A stretch of DNA of 9,650 bases from an uncultured Collinsella sp. Lineage in GTDB: Bacteria > Actinomycetota > Coriobacteriia > Coriobacteriales > Coriobacteriaceae. Numbering within the stretch: the first letter of the stretch is position 1; every line of letters begins with the position of its first letter. A program made the translations under genes and the position numbers. The notes beneath the pieces are model-generated. The model made no database searches. It was given only the letters and a program-made list of their open reading frames with translations, and was not told where the DNA came from. This document shows positions 1 to 6,365 of the stretch, one piece after another. The stretch lies in contig CAADUS010000150.1 in NCBI GenBank assembly GCA_900752275.1, positions 1 to 9,650 on the forward strand, in the 5' to 3' direction.

Positions 1-448
1 CGCTGGCGAGATGCTCAAGAAGGCCGAGGAGAAGGGCGTCAAGATCCTGCTCCCCATCGACAACCGTGTTGCCGATCACTTTGGCGAGGACGCTGTCCCT
101 GAGGTTGTCGCTTCCGACGCTATCCCCGACGATCGTGAGGGCATGGATATCGGCCCCAAGACCGAGGAGCTCTACGCTGAGGCCGTCAAGGGCGCCAAGA
201 CCGTGTTCTGGAATGGCCCCATGGGCGTCTTCGAGTTCGACAACTTCGCTCACGGCACCCAGGCTATCGCCGAGGCTGTCGCCGAGGCCGACTGCTCCTC
301 GATCATCGGCGGCGGCGACTCCGTCGCGGCTGTCAACAAGTTCAACCTGGCCGACAAGATGAGCTGGATCTCCACCGGTGGTGGCGCTTCCATGGAGCTC
401 GTCGAGGGTAAGGCCCTGCCCGGAGTGGAGGCGCTTCTCGATGCCTAA
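1..448 (+). CDS. pgk: Phosphoglycerate kinase, C-terminal part (5' end outside window)
   Basis: This cytoplasmic glycolytic enzyme transfers phosphate from 1,3-bisphosphoglycerate to ADP, giving ATP and 3-phosphoglycerate. The reading frame is open from base 2 and ends at TAA 446-448, so 148 residues are visible, roughly the last third of a protein usually near 400 residues. The nucleotide-binding C-terminal domain is clear. It has the NGPMGVFE motif, the GGGDSVAAV glycine-rich loop (family consensus GGGDS/T-A-A) and the closing STGGGASMELVEGK segment. No stop or frameshift interrupts it. The N-terminal substrate domain and the start codon lie upstream of the window. The stop lies inside the start of tpiA (8-base overlap), so the two are almost certainly co-transcribed and translationally coupled. 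Identity is secure. Confidence 0.97.
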   Translation, partial: AGEMLKKAEEKGVKILLPIDNRVADHFGEDAVPEVVASDAIPDDREGMDIGPKTEELYAEAVKGAKTVFWNGPMGVFEFDNFAHGTQAIAEAVAEADCSSIIGGGDSVAAVNKFNLADKMSWISTGGGASMELVEGKALPGVEALLDA

Positions 449-1208
449 TCGCACCCTTCTTATCGCTGGTAACTGGAAGATGAACAACGACGTCGCCGAG
501 GCCGCCAAGCTCGCCGACGAGCTGGCTCAGGCTCTGCCCGAGGTTCCGGCTGGCGTCGAGGTGCTCGTTTGTCCTCCGACCATCGACATCACCACGGTTC
601 ATGACCGCATTCAGGCTGCCCCCATCGCCCTCGGTGCACAGAACGTGTACTGGGAGGCCAAGGGTGCCTTCACCGGTGAGTCCTCTTGCGACATGCTCAA
701 GTCCGCTGGCTGCACCTACTGCATCATCGGTCACTCCGAGCGTCGTGATTACTTCCATGAGACCGACGAGGATCAGAACAAGAAGGCCAAGGCCCTCGTT
801 GCCGCCGGTCTTGTTCCCGTCTTCTGCTGCGGCGAGTCCCTTGAGGTCCGCGAGGCCGGCACCTATGTCGAGCACGTCGTGAACCAGGTCAAGGCTGGCC
901 TTGCTGGTCTTGAGATCACCTGCCCCAAGCAGGTCGTCGTCGCCTACGAGCCCATCTGGGCCATCGGCACCGGCAAGACCGCTACCGCCGAGGACGCTCA
1001 GGAGGTCTGCGGCGCTATCCGTGAGACCCTCAAGGAGATGTTCGGCGAGGAGCTCGCTAACGGCATCCGCGTTCTCTATGGTGGCTCTGCCAAGCCCGGC
1101 AACATCGCCGAGCTCGTCGCCAAGCCCGACGTTGACGGTGCCCTCGTGGGCGGCGCTTCGCTCAAGGCTGCCGACTTCGCCTCTATGGTCGTCAAGGCAG
1201 GCGAGTAG
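441..1208 (+). CDS. tpiA: Triosephosphate isomerase
   Basis: This enzyme interconverts dihydroxyacetone phosphate and glyceraldehyde 3-phosphate in the cytoplasm. The protein has 255 residues, normal for a TIM-barrel triosephosphate isomerase. Catalytic residues are in place: N11 and K13 in AGNWKMN, H98 in the IIGHSERR segment, E170 in AYEPIWAIGTGKT with phosphate loop 6 directly after it (174-180), and the late glycine loops LYGGSAKPGN and DGALVGGASL. The start at 441 is chosen because MPNRTLLIAGNWKMN is the standard N-terminus and GGAGG at 427-431 lies 9 bases upstream. The frame stays open further upstream, to an ATG at 378, but that would add residues the family lacks and overlap pgk deeply. 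The start overlaps the pgk stop by 8 bases, and gpmI begins 5 bases after the stop, so the gene is internal to a glycolytic operon. Confidence 0.98.
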   Translation: MPNRTLLIAGNWKMNNDVAEAAKLADELAQALPEVPAGVEVLVCPPTIDITTVHDRIQAAPIALGAQNVYWEAKGAFTGESSCDMLKSAGCTYCIIGHSERRDYFHETDEDQNKKAKALVAAGLVPVFCCGESLEVREAGTYVEHVVNQVKAGLAGLEITCPKQVVVAYEPIWAIGTGKTATAEDAQEVCGAIRETLKEMFGEELANGIRVLYGGSAKPGNIAELVAKPDVDGALVGGASLKAADFASMVVKAGE

Positions 1209-1213
1209 GACAT

Positions 1214-2767
1214 ATGGCACAGCGTCATCTTCCTGCACTCCTGATCATCATGGACGGCTGCGGCCTGGCTCCGGCCGATGGCGAGAACGCCGTCGCCGCT
1301 GCTAAGACGCCCTTCCTTGATAGCCTGTACGAGAAGTACCCCCACACCACGCTCGGCGCTTCGGGCGAGGACGTGGGTCTTCCCGATGGCCAGATGGGCA
1401 ACTCCGAGGTGGGTCACCTCAACATCGGTGCCGGCCGCATCGTGTTCCAGGAGCTTTCGCGCATCAACAACGCCATCAAGGACGGCTCCATCGCCAAGAA
1501 CGAGGTCTTCGTCAAGGCTATGGACGACGTCAAGGCTGACGGCAAGACCCTTCACCTCATGGGTCTTATGAGCCCTGGCGGTGTTCATTCTCACATGAAC
1601 CACGTCGAGGCTCTGGTCAAGATGGCTGCCGAGCACGGTGTCAAGACCGTTCGCGTCCACGCCTTCATGGATGGCCGCGACGTTGACCCGCAGTCCGGCG
1701 CTGGCTACATGAGTGAGTTCTGCGCCTTCCTGGCTAAGATCTCCGAGGAGACCGGTTGCGACGCTCGCGTTGCCACCGTCTCGGGCCGTTATTGGGCCAT
1801 GGACCGCGACAACCGTTGGGAGCGCATCCAGCGTGCCTACGACGTTATGGTCAACGCGTCCGATGCCGATGTCGACCCTGTTGCCGGTATCAAGGCCTAC
1901 TACGAGAAGGATCCGCGCGGCGACGAGTTCGTCGAGCCCTTCGCTGCCCACAACGAGGGCATCCACGAGGGCGACGCGGCCATCTTCTTCAACTTCCGTC
2001 CCGACCGCGCTCGTCAGATGACCCGCGTATTCACGGACAAGGAGTTCGACGGCTTTGAGCGCGAGCAGATCAAGCTTTCGCACTTTGTGACGATGACCGA
2101 GTACGATCCGACGTTTGACGTCGAGGTCGCCTTCCCCAAGACGTTCCCCGAGAACGTCCTGGCCGACGTTATCGCCGCCAACGGCCTGAAGCAGCTGCAC
2201 ACCGCCGAGACCGAGAAGTACGCTCACGTGACGTTCTTCCTCAACGGCGGCATCGAGGAGCCCAAGGAGGGCGAGGAGCGCGTGCTCGTCGCTTCCCCCA
2301 AGGTCGCTACCTACGATCTGCAGCCCGAGATGAGCGCTCCCGAGGTTACCGAGAAGCTTGTCGCCGCCATCAACGAGGATCGCGCTGATTTCTACATCGT
2401 GAACTTCGCGAACTGCGACATGGTTGGTCACACCGGTGTCTTCGACGCCGCCGTTAAGGCCGTCGAGGCCGTTGACGATGCCCTGTCTAAGGTTGTCCCG
2501 GCGATTCTCGCCAAGGGCGGCTTTGCGCTGATCACCGCCGACCACGGCAACGCCGATCACATGTTTGACGTTGCTTCCGACGGTTCCAAGCATCCGTTTA
2601 CGGCTCACACCACCAACCGCGTTCCGTTCATCATCGTTGATGAGAAGGCCAAGCTCACCGGTATCGAGGACGGCCGTCTTTCCGATATCGCTCCGACCAT
2701 GCTCACCATGGCTGGTATTGAGCCTTCCGCCGAGATGACGGGCCGCGTGCTCGCCACCGAGGCCTAA
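1214..2767 (+). CDS. gpmI: 2,3-bisphosphoglycerate-independent phosphoglycerate mutase
   Basis: This enzyme converts 3-phosphoglycerate to 2-phosphoglycerate without a bisphosphoglycerate cofactor, through a phosphoserine intermediate at a two-metal (usually Mn) alkaline-phosphatase-type site. The 517 residues match the usual length of about 510. Visible active-site residues are D14 in IIMDGCG, nucleophile S64 in MGNSEVGHLNIGAGR, H125 in GGVHSHMNH, the DGRDVDP and NFRPDRARQM substrate segments, D402 and H406 in NCDMVGHTG, D443 and H444 in TADHGNADH, and H465 in TAHTTN. ATG 1214 is 5 bases after the tpiA stop. The Shine-Dalgarno is weak: AGGA at 1207-1210 is too close, and AGGCGAG lies further up. 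Expression may therefore depend on coupling to tpiA. It ends the glycolytic operon, followed by hairpins at 2768-2827. Identity is secure. Confidence 0.97.
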   Translation: MAQRHLPALLIIMDGCGLAPADGENAVAAAKTPFLDSLYEKYPHTTLGASGEDVGLPDGQMGNSEVGHLNIGAGRIVFQELSRINNAIKDGSIAKNEVFVKAMDDVKADGKTLHLMGLMSPGGVHSHMNHVEALVKMAAEHGVKTVRVHAFMDGRDVDPQSGAGYMSEFCAFLAKISEETGCDARVATVSGRYWAMDRDNRWERIQRAYDVMVNASDADVDPVAGIKAYYEKDPRGDEFVEPFAAHNEGIHEGDAAIFFNFRPDRARQMTRVFTDKEFDGFEREQIKLSHFVTMTEYDPTFDVEVAFPKTFPENVLADVIAANGLKQLHTAETEKYAHVTFFLNGGIEEPKEGEERVLVASPKVATYDLQPEMSAPEVTEKLVAAINEDRADFYIVNFANCDMVGHTGVFDAAVKAVEAVDDALSKVVPAILAKGGFALITADHGNADHMFDVASDGSKHPFTAHTTNRVPFIIVDEKAKLTGIEDGRLSDIAPTMLTMAGIEPSAEMTGRVLATEA

Positions 2768-2790
2768 TAGAAAACAAATACCGTTTTCTA
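2768..2790 (+). repeat. Perfect 8-bp hairpin directly after the gpmI stop
   Basis: TAGAAAAC (2768-2775) and GTTTTCTA (2783-2790) are perfect inverted repeats around a 7-base loop. The left arm begins immediately after the gpmI stop. The stem is AT-rich and has no T tract, so it is not a terminator by itself. It could be a minor 3'-end structure stacked before the true terminator at 2793-2827. The pairing is seen directly; function is unknown. Confidence 0.5.
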
Positions 2791-2792
2791 GT

Positions 2793-2827
2793 AAGGGGGT
2801 TGTCCACAACCGGACAACCCCCTTTTT
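2793..2827 (+). terminator. Intrinsic terminator of the glycolytic operon
   Basis: GGGGGTTGTCC (2795-2805) pairs perfectly with GGACAACCCCC (2812-2822) around loop ACAACC, followed by five T (2823-2827). Two A residues (2793-2794) can pair with the first T residues. It lies 25 bases after the gpmI stop and separates the glycolytic genes from secG. Confidence 0.93.
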
Positions 2828-2883
2828 GGTATTTCTGCCATTTCCACCCCGTCCTTGAGTGGCAGGTAGGGGAGAGCGGGGGA

Positions 2884-2924
2884 TTGTGGTACAGTACTGG
2901 AGTTTAAACTGTTCTATTAAGGAG
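2884..2924 (+). promoter_or_regulatory. Probable secG promoter and ribosome binding site
   Basis: TGGTACAGT (2887-2895) resembles an extended -10 element (TG-N-TACAGT). No good -35 sits at the expected distance, which an extended -10 can tolerate. Transcription would start near 2902, leaving a leader of about 30 bases with AAGGAG (2919-2924) 7 bases before the secG ATG. The stretch also holds short palindromes: CAGTACTG (2892-2899), AGTTTAAACT (2901-2910), and spaced arms ACAGT (2891-2895) and ACTGT (2908-2912). These could be an operator. The ribosome binding site is strong; the promoter and operator are inferred. Confidence 0.45.
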
Positions 2925-2931
2925 CTTATCT

Positions 2932-3186
2932 ATGGGTCCGTTCCAGATTCTTCTGTTTGTCGTTTGGGCTGTCTCTGCCGTGGCGCTGACGATTCTCGTC
3001 CTGATGCATTCCGGTAAGGGCACCGGCGTTTCGGATATGATCGCTAGCTCGCTGTATAACTCCAGCTCTGCCACGGGCGTCATGGAGCAGAACCTCGACC
3101 GCCTGACCGTCATCATGGCTGTCGTGTTTGCCGTGTGCGTCGTGCTGTGCATGTTCTTCTTCCCGCAGGGCATCGTCGGCTACTAA
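2932..3186 (+). CDS. secG: Protein-export membrane protein SecG
   Basis: SecG is the small accessory subunit of the SecYEG translocon in the cytoplasmic membrane and assists SecA-driven export. The protein has 84 residues with two hydrophobic segments (about 4-24 and 60-80) joined by a polar loop. The loop carries MHSGKGTGVSDM, which matches the family's conserved L-x-SGKGxG pattern after the first segment, and lies before the second segment. A strong AAGGAG at 2919-2924 sets the start. In many Gram-positive and actinobacterial genomes secG sits just downstream of the gap-pgk-tpiA cluster, and the same arrangement appears here. However, terminators on both sides make it a separate transcription unit. 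Small size and weak sequence conservation leave slight doubt, but context and the loop motif make the call firm. Confidence 0.92.
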   Translation: MGPFQILLFVVWAVSAVALTILVLMHSGKGTGVSDMIASSLYNSSSATGVMEQNLDRLTVIMAVVFAVCVVLCMFFFPQGIVGY

Positions 3187-3207
3187 GCACGAGCCGCATA
3201 AATATTC

Positions 3208-3239
3208 AAAAAGGGTCCCGTAAGTGCGGGACCCTTTTT
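3208..3239 (+). terminator. Intrinsic terminator of secG
   Basis: GGGTCCCG (3213-3220) pairs with CGGGACCC (3227-3234) around loop TAAGTG. Flanking A5 (3208-3212) and T5 (3235-3239) extend this to a perfect 13-bp stem. The A tract on the left means it could also terminate transcription from the opposite strand. It lies 21 bases after the secG stop. Confidence 0.94.
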
Positions 3240-3240
3240 G

Positions 3241-3480
3241 TTTACATATTTGTAACAGAGTCAAAATATCCCCACATACTTCGCCCAACTAAAGAAATTC
3301 TCGACCGTTAACCGGAATTAGCCCCAAATTGTGTATAAAATGCGCTACTGTATTACAAAACGTTGGTCCGTTGTGCATAACCAGCCATAGCAGCGGGCGG
3401 CGTTTTGATGGTTCGGATCGGATTGTCTCGACATATGTCCGACTGAACATTTCTTTGTCCTATCTCATAAGGAGGATGGC
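3241..3480 (+). promoter_or_regulatory. oppA upstream region: candidate promoters, operator and structured leader
   Basis: This AT-richer stretch has no credible gene. TTTACA (3241-3246) is a good -35 sequence but lacks a strong -10 partner. It overlaps a perfect inverted repeat, TTACA-TATT-TGTAA (3242-3255), a possible operator. TATAAA (3334-3339) is the best -10 candidate, though without a clear -35. TTGTGT (3329-3334) with TATTAC (3351-3356), spaced 16 bases, is an alternative. Downstream, CAAAACG (3356-3362) pairs with CGTTTTG (3401-3407). Tandem TCGGA (3413-3417, 3418-3422) can each pair with TCCGA (3438-3442), and GACATATGTC (3430-3439) is a perfect palindrome. A strong AAGGAGG (3469-3475) precedes oppA. 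The repeats are observed; promoter choice and regulation are inferred. No known riboswitch class was recognised. Confidence 0.4.
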
Positions 3481-5157
3481 ATGGCTGATTCTATGTTCCA
3501 CCAGCCCGTTATGGGTCGTCGCGCCTTTGTTGGCGGCACCCTTGCTGCGAGCTCCATGGCTTTTCTTGCCGCATGTGGCAAGAAGGGTGGCGACGCTTCC
3601 GGTTCTGAGTCCGGTTCGACGCTGAACTTCTACATCAACAACCCGGTCTGCATCGACCCCTACAATGTCCAGGAGGACCAGGGCACTCAGGTCGAGTACC
3701 AGCTCTTTGACGCTCTGACCTCTTATGACGCCGAGAAGGGCAAGATCGTTCCGCTGGCTTGCGAGTCCTTCGAGGCCAACGACGACGCCACCGAGTTCAC
3801 CTTCAAGATCAAGAAGGCCAAGTTCCACAACGGTGACGACGTTACCTCCAAGTCCTTCAAGCTCGGTTGGGAGCGTCTGGTCAACACCAAGTCGGCCATC
3901 GCTACCGAGTACGGTCCTTCCGAGGTCTCCTATCACCTTTCCATGGTCGAGGGTTATGACGACCTGCTTGCCGGTAACGCTACCGAGCTCAGCGGTGTTA
4001 CGTGCCCCGACGATGAGACCCTCGTCGTCAAGCTGTCTTCCGCTTACGCTGACTTCCCCTTCGTCGCCTCTCACCCGGCTCTGGCCCCGGTTCCCGAGTG
4101 CGCCGAGTCTGATGCCAAGAGCTTCTATCTTGCGCCGGTCGGTAACGGCCCGTTCATGATGGACGGCAAGTGGGAGGATGGTCAGGAGATCAACCTCAAG
4201 AAGTTCGACGATTACTATGGCGACAAGGCCAAGATCGATGGCATCCACTTCCAGGTCATCAAGGACATGGAGACCGCTTACAAGGAGTTCCAGGCCGGTA
4301 ACCTCGATGTTTGCGACGTTCCCGTTGCTCAGATCGATGCCGCCAAGAAGGATCGCGGCGTGTCCAAGGACGGTTACACCATGGGCGACGGCGAGCACAT
4401 GCTGCTCGGCGCCGAGCCTTCCACCTACTACCTGACCTGCAACAACACGGCCGAGCCGTTCAACAACGCCGACCTTCGTAGGGGCATCTCCCTGGCCATC
4501 AACCGTGAGGCCATCTGCAAGACCATCTTCAAGGGTACCCGTACCCCCGCCGACGGCATTGTTCCTCCGGGCATCGATGGCTACAAGGAGGGCGCATGGG
4601 AGTTCTGCGCCTACGACGTCGACAAGGCTAACGAGTACCTCGACAAGGTCGCTCCTGCCGGTGCCAACGGTGACCGTGGCATTAACGTGACTCTGTCTTA
4701 CAACCAGGACGGCGGCCACAAGGAGATCATGGAGTCCATCATCGGCGACCTCGCCAAGGTTGGCGTTACCGCTACTTCCGATACCCCTGAGTGGTCTGCC
4801 CTGCTCGAGCAGTACCAGAACTTCAACTATCAGTTCGGTCGTCTGGGCTGGGTTGCCGACTACCCGATCATGGACAACTTCCTGTATCCGCTGTTCCACT
4901 CCGACTCCCTCGGTGGCGACAACCGTTCTGGTTACAACAACCCCGAGTTCGACGCCAAGCTCGACGAGGCTCGCACTACGGTTGACGACAAGGAGCGCGT
5001 CGCTAAGATGCAGGAGGCCGACGCAATGGTCGCTGCCGACTGCCCGGTCATCCCGGTGATGTTCTACACGCACACCCTCGCCGGCTCCGATCGCATCAAG
5101 CACCTCTATGTCGATCCGCAGAAGCACGCCGATCTGGGTACCGCTGAGCTCGCCTAA
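3481..5157 (+). CDS. oppA: Peptide ABC transporter substrate-binding lipoprotein, Tat-type signal
   Basis: This is the extracytoplasmic peptide receptor of the importer encoded by the next four genes. The 558 residues match the family-5 solute-binding proteins (SBP_bac_5; OppA/DppA type). Typical segments include KAKFHNGDDVTSKSFKLGWE near residue 115, the mid-protein RRGISLAINREAI segment, and a C-terminal LGWVADYPIMDNFL region. The N-terminus has RRAFVGG (R13-R14), a moderate hydrophobic stretch and lipobox LAAC with C32, then a Gly/Ser-rich linker. It therefore looks like a membrane-anchored lipoprotein whose twin arginine suggests Tat rather than Sec export. ATG 3481 follows AAGGAGG (3469-3475) at 5 bases; the ATG at 3476 is out of frame. 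Family members may instead bind dipeptides, nickel or other ligands, so oligopeptide specificity is assumed. Confidence 0.9.
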   Translation: MADSMFHQPVMGRRAFVGGTLAASSMAFLAACGKKGGDASGSESGSTLNFYINNPVCIDPYNVQEDQGTQVEYQLFDALTSYDAEKGKIVPLACESFEANDDATEFTFKIKKAKFHNGDDVTSKSFKLGWERLVNTKSAIATEYGPSEVSYHLSMVEGYDDLLAGNATELSGVTCPDDETLVVKLSSAYADFPFVASHPALAPVPECAESDAKSFYLAPVGNGPFMMDGKWEDGQEINLKKFDDYYGDKAKIDGIHFQVIKDMETAYKEFQAGNLDVCDVPVAQIDAAKKDRGVSKDGYTMGDGEHMLLGAEPSTYYLTCNNTAEPFNNADLRRGISLAINREAICKTIFKGTRTPADGIVPPGIDGYKEGAWEFCAYDVDKANEYLDKVAPAGANGDRGINVTLSYNQDGGHKEIMESIIGDLAKVGVTATSDTPEWSALLEQYQNFNYQFGRLGWVADYPIMDNFLYPLFHSDSLGGDNRSGYNNPEFDAKLDEARTTVDDKERVAKMQEADAMVAADCPVIPVMFYTHTLAGSDRIKHLYVDPQKHADLGTAELA

Positions 5158-5173
5158 GAGTTTGCAGCTTCCG

Positions 5174-5201
5174 TGAGGGTCAAGTATTTACGTAGACCTC
5201 A
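5174..5201 (+). repeat. Imperfect hairpin after oppA
   Basis: TGAGGGTC (5174-5181) can pair with GACCTCA (5195-5201) with one bulged G around a 13-base loop. It lies 16 bases after the oppA stop and has no T tract. It may be a 3'-end structure protecting the oppA message, but the stem is short and this could be chance. Confidence 0.3.
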
Positions 5202-5216
5202 TGGGAAACATACAGT
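5187..5216 (+). promoter_or_regulatory. Weak candidate internal promoter before oppB
   Basis: TTTACG (5187-5192) and TACAGT (5211-5216) are separated by 18 bases; each matches 4 of 6 consensus positions. A start near 5223 would give oppBCDF transcripts independent of oppA. TACAGT also appears in the candidate secG promoter. The evidence is only this partial match, and it overlaps the imperfect hairpin at 5174-5201. Confidence 0.2.
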
Positions 5217-5253
5217 TCTCCCTAACCTGGGGTAAACTGGCTGATGGTAATTT

Positions 5254-5286
5254 TGGGATGCCGGTCTGGCGATCGGCATCCCATTT
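5254..5286 (+). terminator. Hairpin between oppA and oppB, possible partial terminator
   Basis: TGGGATGCCG (5254-5263) pairs perfectly with CGGCATCCCA (5274-5283) around a 10-base loop, followed by only TTT (5284-5286) and then AGG. The stem is strong but the T tract is too short for an efficient intrinsic terminator. In binding-protein-dependent importer operons such a hairpin after the binding-protein gene commonly stabilises its message and lowers expression of the permease genes. That role is inferred here. Confidence 0.55.
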
Positions 5287-5313
5287 AGGTTAATCCCTAG
5301 ATAGGGGAGTGGT

Positions 5314-6351
5314 ATGGGTAAGTACATCGTTAAACGTGTGCTTCAGTTCATCCCGGTGTTTTTGGGCGTCACGCTGATTCTGTTCGCCCTCCAGAATATC
5401 GTGCCGGGAGATCCGATCAAGCTGATCGGTGGAGACAAGGCTCTGTCCCCCGAGGTGGAGCTTCAGCTTCGCGTCCGCTATCACCTGGTCCAGTCGGACG
5501 AGGACGGCAACGCGATCCTTGACGAGAACGGCGACCCCGTTCAAACGTCGCTCGTGGACCGTTACTTGTATTACATGAACGGCCTGCTTCATGGCGATCT
5601 GGGCAATTCGTATCAGCGCAAGCTGCCGGTTACGGAAATCTTTGCCCAGAAGTATCCGTATACGGTCAAACTTGCCGCGTGCGCCATCGTGCTCGAGGCA
5701 ATCATGGGTATCGGTGCGGGTATCATTTCGGCGGTAAAGCGTTATTCCTTCTGGGATATTTTGGTAACGCTCACCACGTCGATCCTCGTTGCCGTCCCGG
5801 CCTTCTGGCTCGGTATGTTGCTGCAGCTGTTCTTTGGCGTCATTCTCAAGGACGCCACGGGCGGTGCATTCTCCATGCCGATCTCGGGTGCCGGCGGTGC
5901 CAGCTCTCAGTATCAGGATTGGATGCACTATGTGCTTCCGACCATTACGCTGGCTTCGGTTTCGACCGCTTATGCTGCCCGCATTATGCGCTCGCAGCTG
6001 CTTGACGTCATGAACCAGGATTACATCCGTACGGCAAAGGCCAAGGGTCTCTCCAATCGCGCGATCATCATCAAGCACGCGCTTAAGAATGCACTCATCC
6101 CCGTCGTTACCTATATTGGTGTCGACTTTGGCGGCATGCTTTCGGGCGCCATCCTGACCGAGACGGTCTTCAACTGGCCCGGTATCGGCTATGAGGTCTA
6201 TCGCGCCATTAGCATGCGTGACTGGCCCATTGTTATGGGCGGCGTTACGCTCATCGTCGTCGTCGTCATGGTGATCAACCTGCTCGTCGACATTAGCTAT
6301 GCATTCCTCGACCCGCGCATCCGCCTTGGCGGTCCGTCGGATAAGGCCTAA
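5314..6351 (+). CDS. oppB: Peptide ABC transporter permease (OppB/DppB type)
   Basis: This is one of the two inner-membrane permease subunits that form the peptide channel with OppC. The 345 residues include the family N-terminus (YIVKRVLQFIPVFLGVTLIL, then IVPGDP), about six membrane segments, and the cytoplasmic coupling (EAA) loop at about 240-263, beginning TAKAKGLSNRAIIIKHALKN. The C-terminal FNWPGIGYEVYRAI and DISYAFLDPRIR segments are also typical. Residues 60-77 form an acidic insertion (SDEDGNAILDENGDPV core) in the external region where short family members go straight into the PLxxQY-like stretch; this partly explains the length. ATG 5314 follows AGGGGAG (5303-5309). CCCT (5295-5298) could pair with AGGG (5303-5306) and partly mask that site. 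It begins the tightly packed BCDF part of the operon, 156 bases after oppA. Confidence 0.94.
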   Translation: MGKYIVKRVLQFIPVFLGVTLILFALQNIVPGDPIKLIGGDKALSPEVELQLRVRYHLVQSDEDGNAILDENGDPVQTSLVDRYLYYMNGLLHGDLGNSYQRKLPVTEIFAQKYPYTVKLAACAIVLEAIMGIGAGIISAVKRYSFWDILVTLTTSILVAVPAFWLGMLLQLFFGVILKDATGGAFSMPISGAGGASSQYQDWMHYVLPTITLASVSTAYAARIMRSQLLDVMNQDYIRTAKAKGLSNRAIIIKHALKNALIPVVTYIGVDFGGMLSGAILTETVFNWPGIGYEVYRAISMRDWPIVMGGVTLIVVVVMVINLLVDISYAFLDPRIRLGGPSDKA

Positions 6352-6365
6352 GGGAGGTACGTCTC

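Noticed and set aside
342..1238. 298-codon open frame on the - strand across tpiA
   Set aside because: Shadow of a certain gene; no ribosome site or domain supports it.
1076..2809. 577-codon open frame on the - strand across gpmI
   Set aside because: It mirrors gpmI, whose codon bias avoids TTA, CTA and TCA and so leaves the opposite strand free of stops. The translation has no recognisable domain, and gpmI is unmistakable.
3340..3390. 16-codon ATG frame in the oppA leader, as a possible leader peptide
   Set aside because: It has no ribosome binding site, and the best -10 (3334-3339) would put the transcription start at or after its ATG. There is no run of a single amino acid.
3187..3480. 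tRNA, T-box or other known RNA in the secG-oppA gap
   Set aside because: No cloverleaf, T-box core sequence or known riboswitch consensus was found on either strand.
3329..3625. 98-codon TTG-started frame overlapping the oppA start
   Set aside because: It runs out of frame into oppA, lacks a ribosome site and has no recognisable features.
3460..5127. 555-codon open frame on the - strand across oppA
   Set aside because: Same cause: the codon bias of oppA removes antisense stops. The product is low-complexity Val/Leu/Gly-rich with no family features.
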